From SZUA-318 sp964412015 (GTDB taxonomy: Bacteria > Gemmatimonadota > Gemmatimonadetes > Longimicrobiales > Gaopeijiaceae), in the NCBI GenBank assembly GCA_964412015.1, contig CAYPMO010000001.1, positions 1 to 64,000 of the forward strand: a stretch of 64,000 nt of DNA, written 5' to 3'. Every line of letters begins with the position of its first letter. Position 1 is the first letter of the stretch. The notes below the pieces were generated by a model. It was not told where the DNA came from. It ran no database searches and saw nothing but the letters and a program-made list of their open reading frames with translations. Below are positions 8,639-17,562 of this stretch, piece by piece. The translations under genes were made by a program, and so were the position numbers.

Positions 8639-9568
8639 CTACGACTTCCTTCCTCTCTCCTCGTGGACTCCAGGGGTGAAGGCACCCCGCAGGACGCCCA
8701 GGATCGAATCTCGAGTGACCAACCCGACCAGCTCGCCCTCCCGAACCACCGGCAGCTCTTCGGCATCCCGATTCACCATCATGTGCGCGGCTTCAGCGAG
8801 CGATTGTTCCTCGGATACGCACAGGACGGTCCGATTCATGAACTCCCGGGCGAGGCGCGGACTCGCGGGCCCGCTCTTGCGCGACGGCCCGCGCTCGCCT
8901 CCGCCGAGCTGGAGCAGATACGCGAGGGCGTCGCGCGACGTCAGCATGCCGAGGACTTCGTTGCGCTCCCCCACGACGGGGACGGCATGCACCCTGCGGC
9001 GAACCATCAGATCCACCACGTCGTCCAGCGGCGTGTCCGGGTGGACCCGGTGCGCGGCCGGAATCATGACATCCTCCACCCGGGGATGCGGCTGGAACTC
9101 CACATCCATCAGCTCGCGGAGCGAACGCAGATCACCGAGGCTCCGAGCAGTGAGGAGTCGCGACGTGCACTCCGGATCCCGGAGGGCCTTTCCCAGCGCG
9201 GGGACCAGATCCCGCCTCACCCCCGTGAGCCTCCCGGGCACCAGCACGAGGATCACGGCCCTCGCGGACCTGGGCTCGGGCAGACCCTCCGCCGTGACCA
9301 GGAAGGGCTGCGCGGACACCCCCACCGCCGCCGATACCCGGGCCAACCCTTCGAGCGGGCCGAGGACGGCCACCACCGAGTCGTTGAGGCGTAGGACCTC
9401 ACCCTGCGTGCCGAAGGCGACGTCGCGCGCCATCTTCGCCGCGGCCGCGGGTTCCAGAACGCCGACGCCCGCCACGCGCTCCATGATCTCATGAAGCGCG
9501 CCGGCCAGGTCACCCGCCTCGAGCGTGAGCGTCACCCACTCGTCGGTCAGAAGCTCCGAGAACCGCAT
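8639..9568 (-). CDS. EIIA-like (type 2) plus tandem CBS-domain protein
   Basis: A 309-residue two-part protein. Residues 1-145 resemble a type-2 PTS EIIA domain (compare EIIA-Ntr): the start RFSELLTDEW, a helix-loop-helix, and a C-terminal ALGKALRDPECTSRLLTA segment. The usual phosphoacceptor motif (GxGIAxPH) is replaced around residues 52-64, with no histidine there. Residues 164-222 and 240-297 form a CBS pair, which in other proteins binds adenine nucleotides. This suggests a nucleotide-responsive regulator without PTS phosphotransfer; the target is unknown. The start at 9568 (MRFSELL) is chosen since the upstream 19 codons enter sucD. Its place between sucD and ndk is notable. Confidence 0.75.
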   Translation of the reverse strand: MRFSELLTDEWVTLTLEAGDLAGALHEIMERVAGVGVLEPAAAAKMARDVAFGTQGEVLRLNDSVVAVLGPLEGLARVSAAVGVSAQPFLVTAEGLPEPRSARAVILVLVPGRLTGVRRDLVPALGKALRDPECTSRLLTARSLGDLRSLRELMDVEFQPHPRVEDVMIPAAHRVHPDTPLDDVVDLMVRRRVHAVPVVGERNEVLGMLTSRDALAYLLQLGGGERGPSRKSGPASPRLAREFMNRTVLCVSEEQSLAEAAHMMVNRDAEELPVVREGELVGLVTRDSILGVLRGAFTPGVHEERGRKS

Positions 9569-9621
9569 CCCGATTCTCCGATGAGGTCGCGGCCCACCCG
9601 GCGTCCGCCGGGCGGTTGGCA

Positions 9622-10506
9622 TCAACCGAGAGCGGCCTTCATCAGTCCGACGATATCCGCCGGACGCTTGGCCACCGCGATGCCGTTGTCCTCGAACGCC
9701 TTGATCTTCTCCGCAGCCGTCCCCGTCGACCCCTCGATGATCGCGCCCGCGTGGCCCATACGCCGTCCGGGAGGAGCGGTCTGACCCGCGATGAAGCCGA
9801 CGACCGGCTTGGTCATGTTTCGACTGACGAACCTGGCCGCCTCCTGCTCGTCCGTCCCGCCGATCTCTCCGATCACAACCACCCCCGACGTGTCGGGGTC
9901 CGCCTCGAACGCCTCCAGGCAGTCGATGAAGTCGGTTCCGATGAGCGGGTCGCCTCCGATACCGACGCAGGTCGTCTGACCCAGTCCGACGCTCGTGAGC
10001 TGGTACACGGCCTCGTAGGTGAGCGTCCCGGAGCGGGACACGACGCCGATCGGTCCCTCCGCCACGATCTGCGCGGGAAGAATGCCGACCTTCGCCTTTC
10101 CCGGCGAGATCAAGCCGGGACAGTTGGGGCCCACCACACGCACACCCCGGTCCCGGGCGAATGCGTGCGCACGCGCCATGTCCTGGACGGGAATCCCCTC
10201 GGTAATCGCCACGATCAGCTTCACACCCGCGTCCGCCGCCTCCATGATGGCGTCGGCCGCGAACGCGGGGGGCACATAGACGACCGAGGTGTTGGCCCCG
10301 GTCTCCGCGACCGCTGCATCCATCGCGTTGAAGATCGGCACCGTTTTTCCGTCGGGGCCGGGGAACATCAAGCCCCCCTTGCCCGGCGTGACGCCCGCCA
10401 CCACCTGGGTCCCGTACTCCATCATCTGAGTCGTGTGGAAGGAGCCGTCCCGACCCGTGATCCCCTGGACGACGAGCCGCGTCCCCTTGTCAACGAAGAT
10501 CGCCAT
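9622..10506 (-). CDS. sucD: Succinyl-CoA synthetase, alpha subunit
   Basis: With SucC it interconverts succinyl-CoA and succinate with nucleotide triphosphate formation in the TCA cycle. The 294-residue subunit has the CoA-binding Rossmann region (VVQGITGRDGSFHT, 12-25) and the phospho-histidine H252 in GHAGAIIEG. It follows sucC by 6 bases. Confidence 0.97.
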   Translation of the reverse strand: MAIFVDKGTRLVVQGITGRDGSFHTTQMMEYGTQVVAGVTPGKGGLMFPGPDGKTVPIFNAMDAAVAETGANTSVVYVPPAFAADAIMEAADAGVKLIVAITEGIPVQDMARAHAFARDRGVRVVGPNCPGLISPGKAKVGILPAQIVAEGPIGVVSRSGTLTYEAVYQLTSVGLGQTTCVGIGGDPLIGTDFIDCLEAFEADPDTSGVVVIGEIGGTDEQEAARFVSRNMTKPVVGFIAGQTAPPGRRMGHAGAIIEGSTGTAAEKIKAFEDNGIAVAKRPADIVGLMKAALG

Positions 10507-10512
10507 GGTCGC

Positions 10513-11646
10513 CTACGCCTTGGCCAGTCGCACAGCCTTTTCCACGACCTCGTCCATCGCGGTACAGGCGGAGAACCCGGCCTTCTCGAGAATCTGGACT
10601 CCGAGAGCTTCGTTGGTCCCGGTGAGTCGGATGACGATGGGGAGGTCCATCTTCGTGCGCTGCGTGGCCGTGACGATCCCGTTCGCGACGTCGTCGCAGC
10701 GCGTGATGCCGCCGAAGATGTTGAAGAGGATGACCTTCACGTTGGGATCCGACGTGATGATCTCGAGCGCGGCCACGACCTTGTCGGGATTCGACGAGCC
10801 TCCGATGTCCAGGAAGTTGGCCGGCTCGCCGCCGTAGTACTTCACGAGATCCATCGTGGCCATCGCGAGCCCCGCCCCGTTGACGCAGCACCCGACGTTC
10901 CCGTCGAGCTTCACGAAGCTGAGACCGGCTTGACGTGCATGCGTCTCCGCCCACGGCTCGTTGGCGGTGTCGCGCATCGCGGCCACGTCGGGGCGCCGCC
11001 CGAGCTCGTTGTCGTCGATGCTCATCTTGGCGTCGATGGCCTTCACCTCACCCGACCTCGTCGTGATGAGCGGGTTGATCTCCGCCATGGACGCACCCGA
11101 ATCGACGAACGCCCGATAGAGCTGTCGAATGATCTTGGACGCCTGCTTGATGATGTCCGGATCCTCGTACAGGGCGTTGGCGAGCCAGTGGGCCTGGTGC
11201 GGCAGCAAGCCGTAACGAGGATCCACGGTGAGCCTGCGGATCGCTCCAGGGTTCGTCGCCGCGACCTCCTCGATGTCGATGCCGCCCTGGGCCGACACCA
11301 TGAACGTCGGGGCTTTGCTCTTCCGGTCCACGAGGATCCCCACGTAGGCCTCGGTCGCGATGTCCTCGGCCGCCGTCACCAGGACCTTCTCCACCGTCAG
11401 GCCGCGGATCCGCATCCCCAGGATGCGACTGGCGTGCTCCTTGGCCTCCGCGGGAGCCTTGGCCAGCTTCACGCCTCCGGCCTTCCCACGCCCACCGGAG
11501 TGCACCTGGGCTTTGACCACCGTCACGCCGCCCAGCTCGCGGGCGATGGCCTCGGCCTCCTCCGGCGTGGTCGCCACCTCCCCCGGAGGCACCGGGATCC
11601 CGGCTGCCCGGAAGCGCTCCTTGGCCTGGTATTCGTGTATGTTCAT
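10513..11646 (-). CDS. sucC: Succinyl-CoA synthetase, beta subunit
   Basis: Nucleotide- and substrate-binding subunit of succinyl-CoA synthetase. The 377 residues begin MNIHEYQAKERF, the ATP-grasp start, and include KAQVHSGGRGKAGGVK and the C-terminal NIFGGITRCDDVANGI that contacts the alpha subunit. It is the first gene of the operon sucC-sucD-EIIA/CBS-ndk. Whether ATP or GTP is preferred cannot be read by eye. Confidence 0.97.
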   Translation of the reverse strand: MNIHEYQAKERFRAAGIPVPPGEVATTPEEAEAIARELGGVTVVKAQVHSGGRGKAGGVKLAKAPAEAKEHASRILGMRIRGLTVEKVLVTAAEDIATEAYVGILVDRKSKAPTFMVSAQGGIDIEEVAATNPGAIRRLTVDPRYGLLPHQAHWLANALYEDPDIIKQASKIIRQLYRAFVDSGASMAEINPLITTRSGEVKAIDAKMSIDDNELGRRPDVAAMRDTANEPWAETHARQAGLSFVKLDGNVGCCVNGAGLAMATMDLVKYYGGEPANFLDIGGSSNPDKVVAALEIITSDPNVKVILFNIFGGITRCDDVANGIVTATQRTKMDLPIVIRLTGTNEALGVQILEKAGFSACTAMDEVVEKAVRLAKA

Positions 11647-11730
11647 GCCGTGGTGGACTCACGAGGTGTAGCCGGCGCAGGCGTCCGGGACGCGGCCACG
11701 TCCGGCCGTGCCGGCAGGGTGAGACTCGTC

Positions 11731-11759
11731 AAGCTAAAGGGGAGAAGATGGGCGATCAA
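11731..11759 (-). promoter_or_regulatory. Predicted promoter of sucCD operon
   Basis: Minus strand: -35 TTGATC (11754-11759), 17-base spacer, -10 TAGCTT (11731-11736). The -35 overlaps the end of the UPF0182 gene. The leader to the sucC ATG would be about 80 bases. The same -10 hexamer occurs in front of nuoA and carA. Confidence 0.5.
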
Positions 11760-14506
11760 CGTCCCGGCCCCGCCCGCGAGCCCGCGGACCGCAGGAGCTC
11801 TCGCAGCTCCTGGAGCGCCTGTCCGAACCCGGCCCAATCCCCGTCTCTCAAGCTGGCTTCGGCGCGGTCCAGGACCTCGAGGGCCGCCGCCGGCCATCCT
11901 GCGGACGGCTCCCCGACCAGCGCTCGGCTGGTAGCCGCCCCGGTGACCGCCTCCTGGCCCGCGAGCGCGGCCAGACCCGAGGCCAGGTCCTCGGTCATCA
12001 CGACCCGCACTCCATCGCTGACGACGAACCGCCTGATCTCCGGGATCGCGTCGGCCGCCGCGGCCAGGAAGACCGGCTCCGCGTACAGCAGCCGGCGTCT
12101 CACCGGAACTACGTGCAGGTGCCCGGTCCAGACTTCGCTGCCCCCCGTCCTCCAGAGCGAGAACTCCTGCGAGATCCGGGGATCCTGCTCGATCAAGGCT
12201 TCGATCTGGCGGGGACCGGGCGCCTGGTCCTCGACGGGCACGTCGAACAGGACCAGCTCCGGGACACCCTCCGCGGTAGTCCGCCCCACGAGCACGCCCG
12301 TGAGATTCTGGCGCCCGGCGGGCACGAAGACCGTGGTCAGATTGAACCTGGCCCGGCTCTCACCCGGGAGCCGCCAGAAGCCGTATTCGGGGCGGTAGGG
12401 GGTGGGCGTCGTCCCTTCCGCCAACTCCGTGGGCAGCGCCCACACGTCCTGCTGGCCGTGGAACGCCCGCGCGGTCTCCTGGTGGTACTGGAGCAGCACC
12501 TGCGCCTGCAGATTGAGCAGCTCCCGGGAGTATCGCAGGTGGGACCTGAGATCCTCGGGCATCTCCTCGACCGGTCTCACGAGCCCCGGGAACGCGCGCT
12601 GGTAGGCGTCGGCCAGCGGATCCTCGACCGATATGCGATAGAAGTCCACGCGCCCTGAGACCGCGTCCACGGTCACCTTGATGCTGTTTCGGGCGTAGGT
12701 CACCTGGTGCAGGGCCTCGAGCTCGTGGTCGGCGGACAGGGGAAAGGCCCTCGTGCCTGTGAATGCCTCGAGCAACCAGACGATCCGTCCGTCCGAGATG
12801 ACCGGATACGGCGCCTCGGGAAAACGGAGGAAGGGCGCGATGGCTCGGGCCCGCTGGACGACCTGACGCCGATAGACGAACCCGGCGTCCTCGCGCACCT
12901 CCCCGGAGAAGAGGAGATTGGCGTCACGGAAGCGCCACGCCACGCCCAGCTTGCGCAGCCACGAGGAGAGCCGGATTCCCTCCGGGAAATCCACGCCTGC
13001 GACACCCGGAGATCCATCGGGCGCCAGGAACTGGCCCGGGCCGGGATTCACCACGGCGTAGGGCTGTGGCTTCGTACCGAAGTAAACCTGGGCACGGGTG
13101 AGCGCCATCGCCGCGGCCGCGACGGAGTCCGTGGGAGTGGGAGGGATCCCCGAGACCAGCATGGGGGGGCGGCCTTCCTGGGTGCGCCCCGACGCCAGGC
13201 TCGCCACAGCCCCCATGCCCGCGATGTAGCGCTCACGCAGGTGCAGGTTCTGCCAGTTGGGGTCCTCGATCTGGAGGGCCTCGACTTCCCGCACGGAGAG
13301 CGCAATCACCGCCCGACGGGAGCCGTACGGGTAGACGTCGATGGTCACGTCGGGAAAGTCGTAGTATCGGAAGCGGGCCTCGATCTGACGGAACGTGGCC
13401 AGGGCGGCGCCTCGGCTCCAGAAAGGAAGCCCCTCGAACTGCTCCGCACCGTCCTCCCAGTCCACCGGCTCGTCGCTCCGGTACACGAAGCGCCTGCGGT
13501 CGAGGTCGTCCAGGCCGAAGCCGATGCGGGTGAATCGGAGGCTCTGCTCGATGTAGGGTGTCTCGCGCTCCAGAGCGTTGGGCTCGACCTGGAAACGTTG
13601 GACGATGGCCGGATAGCCCTTGCCGATGATCAGCGCCGCGATCACGCTCGCGAGCACCGAGAGCACCAGGACGCGGCCCCGGTTTCGCCAGGTCGCCCAC
13701 CCGATCACGCCCGCGGTCGCGACGCAGATCACGAAGAGCGTCTGCAGCGCCGGAAGCCGGGCCTGCGCGTCCGTGAAGCCGAAGATCCCCTGGACGTCCG
13801 AGGAGCCGTCCAGCAGCAGGAGGTAGCGTCCCAACCAGAGACGCAACCCCAGGAGCACGAAGAAGAGCGCCAGGAGCCCACCCAGGTGCATGCGCGCGAG
13901 GTCCTGGGTCACGACCTGCCCCTTCACCCAGCGGAGCGCACCCGTGGCCGCGTACCCGGCCGTGGCGAGCGTGAACAGAAGCAACACGACGACCTGTGCG
14001 AACGTGATCACGCTGCCGAGCACGGGAACCCAGAAGGCGTAGAAGCCGACATCCCGCTCCAGAAAGGGCTCCGCCAGGCCCCACGGCGCGCCGTGAGCGA
14101 GGATGAGGGTCTGGATGCCCAGGGACGCCGGCACCGCGGCGCCGAACCAGACCGCGAGCAACGCCGACGTCCCGACGAGAGCCCACAGCACATAGCTCCT
14201 AGGAAGCTGCTCCGAGATCTCCAGATTCCCGAAACGCCGTTTGATCTGGATGCCGGCGAGCGTCACCGAGACGACCTTGAGATCGAGGTACACCAGCACG
14301 CCGACCAGCAGCCCGCCGAGGAGGCGCGCGCCCCACTGCCACGCGACGCGGGTCCAGAAGACCCCGCTGTAGCCCACCTGCCCGTGCCAGAGGATCTCGG
14401 TGTACGCCGTCGCCCCGATGCGCGCGACGGCGAGAAGGAGCCCCACCCCCACGAGGACGGCGACGACCAGCCGGCGGCCTCGGAGGGACACGAGGAAACG
14501 CCTCAT
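11756..14506 (-). CDS. UPF0182 family membrane protein
   Basis: Large protein (916 residues) of the UPF0182 family, function unknown. Seven hydrophobic helices lie in the first third (for example LVVAVLVGVGLLLAVARIG near 14-32, then others up to about residue 305), followed by a roughly 600-residue, largely hydrophilic region predicted to be extracytoplasmic. Family members average 900-1000 residues, so it is full length. It starts 7 bases after the phosphohexomutase stop, so the two are probably co-transcribed. No catalytic motif was recognised. Confidence 0.88.
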   Translation of the reverse strand: MRRFLVSLRGRRLVVAVLVGVGLLLAVARIGATAYTEILWHGQVGYSGVFWTRVAWQWGARLLGGLLVGVLVYLDLKVVSVTLAGIQIKRRFGNLEISEQLPRSYVLWALVGTSALLAVWFGAAVPASLGIQTLILAHGAPWGLAEPFLERDVGFYAFWVPVLGSVITFAQVVVLLLFTLATAGYAATGALRWVKGQVVTQDLARMHLGGLLALFFVLLGLRLWLGRYLLLLDGSSDVQGIFGFTDAQARLPALQTLFVICVATAGVIGWATWRNRGRVLVLSVLASVIAALIIGKGYPAIVQRFQVEPNALERETPYIEQSLRFTRIGFGLDDLDRRRFVYRSDEPVDWEDGAEQFEGLPFWSRGAALATFRQIEARFRYYDFPDVTIDVYPYGSRRAVIALSVREVEALQIEDPNWQNLHLRERYIAGMGAVASLASGRTQEGRPPMLVSGIPPTPTDSVAAAAMALTRAQVYFGTKPQPYAVVNPGPGQFLAPDGSPGVAGVDFPEGIRLSSWLRKLGVAWRFRDANLLFSGEVREDAGFVYRRQVVQRARAIAPFLRFPEAPYPVISDGRIVWLLEAFTGTRAFPLSADHELEALHQVTYARNSIKVTVDAVSGRVDFYRISVEDPLADAYQRAFPGLVRPVEEMPEDLRSHLRYSRELLNLQAQVLLQYHQETARAFHGQQDVWALPTELAEGTTPTPYRPEYGFWRLPGESRARFNLTTVFVPAGRQNLTGVLVGRTTAEGVPELVLFDVPVEDQAPGPRQIEALIEQDPRISQEFSLWRTGGSEVWTGHLHVVPVRRRLLYAEPVFLAAAADAIPEIRRFVVSDGVRVVMTEDLASGLAALAGQEAVTGAATSRALVGEPSAGWPAAALEVLDRAEASLRDGDWAGFGQALQELRELLRSAGSRAGPGR

Positions 14507-14513
14507 CGCCGGA

Positions 14514-15884
14514 TCAGGGCGTCACGCCCTGTTCCCGGAGCCATGCCTCGACCTCCGCGCGGATCTCCGAGAGCCGCTCGGCGGTGCGCGCCTCGTAGCG
14601 CGCCACGATCACCGGTTGGGTGTTCGACGCGCGAAGCAGCGCCCACCCGTCCCCGAAGAGCACTCGGACGCCGTCCACGTCGATCACGTCGTGCCGCGCG
14701 CGGAAGTGCTCGACCGCCCGGGACACCACGGACCACTTCTGCTCCTCGGTGACGTCCACACGGATCTCCGGCGTCGCTACGTACGCGGGGAACGCCGCCA
14801 CCCGCTCCGAGAGCGACTGGTCGCTGCGGGCCACGAGGTCGATCAGCCGGCACGCGACGTAGAGAGCGTCGTCGAAGCCGAAGTAGTCGTCGCCGACCAT
14901 GATGTGCCCCGACAGCTCTCCGGCGAGCCGCGCGCCCGTCTCCTTCATCTTCTTCTTGATGAGGGAGTGACCCGTGGGCGAGATGACGGGCACGCCACCG
15001 GCGGCCTCGTACGCCTCCGGGAGCGCCTGGGAGCACTTCACGTCGAAGACGAGCTTCTGACCCGGTCCATGCTTCCTCAGGAGGTCCAGGCCGAGCAACA
15101 GGAGGAGGATGTCGCCACGCACGATGGTGCCGCGCTCGTCCACGGCACCGATGCGGTCCGCGTCCCCGTCGAACGCCACGCCCAGCTCGAGCTCCCCCTT
15201 CCTGACCGCGGCGATGAGGTCGTCGAGGTTCTCGTCCACGGTCGGATCCGGGTGGTGGTTCGGAAACGTCCCGTCCGACTCGCAGAACAGGGGTGTCACC
15301 TCCGCCCCCAGGGCCTTCATCAGCTTCTCGGCGACCAGCGCTCCGGTACCGTTTCCGGCGTCCACGGCCACCTTCACGGGCCTCTTCAGCCGGAAGCGGC
15401 CGGCCACGTCCGCCACGTACGCGTCCAGCACGTCCTCCTGTCCCAGCGAGCCCGCTCCGGTCGTGAAGTCCCGTTCCGCGATCCGACGGTACAGGTCCCC
15501 GATCGCGTCCCCGTACATCGAGGCACGCATCACCGACATCTTGATGCCGTTCCACTCCGGGGGATTGTGGGAGCCCGTGATCTGCACGCCCGCGTCCGTG
15601 GCGAACGTGGCCTCCGCCCAGTAGAGCACGGGCGTCGGCACGCAGCCCACCGCGATCGTGTCGGCGCCGGCGGCCCGGATGCCATGGATGAGCCCGGACG
15701 CCAATTCCGGTGAGGTGAGGCGGTTGTCGTACCCCACCACCACGCGGGGGGACGTGGTACCCGTCGCCTGTCGCACGTAGCTACCGAAGGCACGTCCGAC
15801 CTCTTCGGCGATTCCCGCGTCGAGGTCCTCGCCGACGATGCCGCGGATGTCGTACTGGCGGAAGATATGCTTGGGGGGCGTCAT
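14514..15884 (-). CDS. Phosphomannomutase/phosphoglucomutase
   Basis: Alpha-D-phosphohexomutase that moves phosphate between C1 and C6 of glucose or mannose, supplying sugar nucleotides for polysaccharide and LPS. The 456-residue protein has the active-site phosphoserine S105 in TGSHNPPEWNG, the Mg-binding loop DGDADR, the sugar-binding loop GELSGH and the phosphate-binding segment RASNTQPV. This combination fits the dual-specificity AlgC/ManB group. The start at 15884 (MTPPKHIFRQYDIRG) is preferred over one nine codons upstream because the fold starts at IFRQYDIRG. It heads a two-gene operon with the UPF0182 gene. Confidence 0.93.
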   Translation of the reverse strand: MTPPKHIFRQYDIRGIVGEDLDAGIAEEVGRAFGSYVRQATGTTSPRVVVGYDNRLTSPELASGLIHGIRAAGADTIAVGCVPTPVLYWAEATFATDAGVQITGSHNPPEWNGIKMSVMRASMYGDAIGDLYRRIAERDFTTGAGSLGQEDVLDAYVADVAGRFRLKRPVKVAVDAGNGTGALVAEKLMKALGAEVTPLFCESDGTFPNHHPDPTVDENLDDLIAAVRKGELELGVAFDGDADRIGAVDERGTIVRGDILLLLLGLDLLRKHGPGQKLVFDVKCSQALPEAYEAAGGVPVISPTGHSLIKKKMKETGARLAGELSGHIMVGDDYFGFDDALYVACRLIDLVARSDQSLSERVAAFPAYVATPEIRVDVTEEQKWSVVSRAVEHFRARHDVIDVDGVRVLFGDGWALLRASNTQPVIVARYEARTAERLSEIRAEVEAWLREQGVTP

Positions 15885-15925
15885 GGGACCGATGGGTTCG
15901 GAGACGAACACACAGAGACGTCGGG

Positions 15926-15955
15926 AACGTATCGGACCCGGCGCCGACGGGTCAA
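15926..15955 (-). promoter_or_regulatory. Predicted promoter of the phosphohexomutase gene
   Basis: Minus strand: -35 TTGACC (15950-15955), 18-base spacer, -10 TACGTT (15926-15931), in the 138-base gap between nuoN and the mutase. The leader would be about 35 bases. Confidence 0.5.
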
Positions 15956-16022
15956 CGCGCGGTCCGCGGGCCGCTGAGCCACGCCGGGCCCGTCGGACAC
16001 GGCGGACCGGACCGGGAGCGCT

Positions 16023-17558
16023 TCAGGGCGCGAGTCCCAGCAGACCTCCACCCATGAGGCCCAGCTCCTGCACCGAAGCGCGCGCGAATTCCAGCGTTGC
16101 GGAGGGGAAGATACCCAGGAAGAGAATCATCACCACGCTCACGAAGAGCGCGAGCCGCATGGGCAGCGGCGCGATGGCATACCTGTGGTCCCCGTCGGCG
16201 ACGGGCTCCCTCATCCACATGAACCAGGCCACCCGCAGGTAGTACCAATAGGATACCACAGTCGCGAGCACGAGGATCACCGCGAGGGTCCAGAGCTCCG
16301 AGTCCGCGGCACCTTGCAAGAGGTAGATCTTCCCCATGAAGCCGCCCGTGCCCGGGAAGCCGGCCAGGGAAAGGAGGAAGATCGTGAGGAACACACCGAG
16401 CATCGGCTGCGACCATCCGAAGCCGGCATAATCCTCGATCTGGAGCCGGTCCTCGCCCTGGTGGGCCACCGTGATGACGATCGCGAAGGCGCCGATGTTC
16501 ATCAGGGTGTAGACCAGGAGATAGAACAGCATGCCCGCCGTCGCGGTCTCGTTGGCCGCGGTGAGCGCGACCATGAGGTATCCCGCGTGCGCGATGCTCG
16601 AATACGCCAACATGCGCTTCACGTTCGGCTGGACCAGGGCAATCAGGTTGGCGGTCACCATCGTGATGGCGGCGATCCACCACATCATGGGGTACCACGA
16701 TGCGTAGATCCCGTCGAAGGCCACCAGGAAGACCCGGATGAAGGCCACGAACGCAGCAGCCTTCACGCCGGCCGACATGAACGCCGTCACGGGCGCCGGA
16801 GCCCCCTCGTAGACGTCCGGCGTCCACATGTGGAACGGCACGGCCGAGACCTTGAACGCGAACCCGACGGCGAGCAGCGCGGCGCCCATCACGAACAACG
16901 TGCCGCCCACCGAGCCGGCGGCGACGCCCGAAGCGATCGTCGTGATGTTCGTCGTGCCCGTGGCACCGTACACGAGCGCGATGCCGTAGAGGAAGAAGCC
17001 GGTCGAAAACGCACCCAGGAGGAAGTATTTCAGGCCCGCCTCGGCGGACTTGCGGTCCCGCCTGTTGAACGCCGTGAGCGCGTAGACCGAAATGGACATC
17101 ACCTCGAGCCCGAGGAACACGACGATCAGGTCCTGGGCACCGGCCATGAACATCATGCCCGCGGTCGACAGGAGGACGAGGCCGTAGAACTCCCCCGCCT
17201 GGAGCCGTTGGCGCGCCACATAGACGAACGAGATCAGGATGGCCAGCGCCGCGGCGATCAGGAAGATCCAGTTGGCGAACAACCGGAGCCGATCCACCGT
17301 GATCATCCCGTTGTGGCTCGCCTCGTGCACGCCGTAGAGCCACCCGTTGAAGAGGCCGGCCACCAGGACACCCACGAGCGCGGTCCAGCCTAGGCCGGCG
17401 CCGGGGCCGAGCGCGGGATCTCCCCCGTCACCGGGCTGTCCCGGCTTATGCCTCCCGGTGACACCGGCGACCAGTACCCCCATTCCCCACGCGCACAGGA
17501 CGATCTCGGGGAGGAGGGCCCACACGTAATGGAGTTGACTGCTGAAGTCGAGCGTCAT
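16023..17558 (-). CDS. nuoN: NADH-quinone oxidoreductase subunit N
   Basis: Antiporter-like proton-pumping membrane subunit of complex I. It has 511 residues with about 14 hydrophobic helices. Key features are the Mrp-like core with EVMSISVYAL (TM5 glutamate), conserved lysines in the middle helices, and YSSIAHAGY near residue 315. It is the last gene of nuoA-N, 4 bases after nuoM. Confidence 0.96.
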   Translation of the reverse strand: MTLDFSSQLHYVWALLPEIVLCAWGMGVLVAGVTGRHKPGQPGDGGDPALGPGAGLGWTALVGVLVAGLFNGWLYGVHEASHNGMITVDRLRLFANWIFLIAAALAILISFVYVARQRLQAGEFYGLVLLSTAGMMFMAGAQDLIVVFLGLEVMSISVYALTAFNRRDRKSAEAGLKYFLLGAFSTGFFLYGIALVYGATGTTNITTIASGVAAGSVGGTLFVMGAALLAVGFAFKVSAVPFHMWTPDVYEGAPAPVTAFMSAGVKAAAFVAFIRVFLVAFDGIYASWYPMMWWIAAITMVTANLIALVQPNVKRMLAYSSIAHAGYLMVALTAANETATAGMLFYLLVYTLMNIGAFAIVITVAHQGEDRLQIEDYAGFGWSQPMLGVFLTIFLLSLAGFPGTGGFMGKIYLLQGAADSELWTLAVILVLATVVSYWYYLRVAWFMWMREPVADGDHRYAIAPLPMRLALFVSVVMILFLGIFPSATLEFARASVQELGLMGGGLLGLAP

Positions 17559-17562
17559 AGCG

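Noticed and set aside
9616..11934. A 772-codon plus-strand open frame opposite sucD and sucC.
   Set aside because: Antisense shadow of two well-supported enzymes; its composition is His/Arg/Asp rich with no motif.
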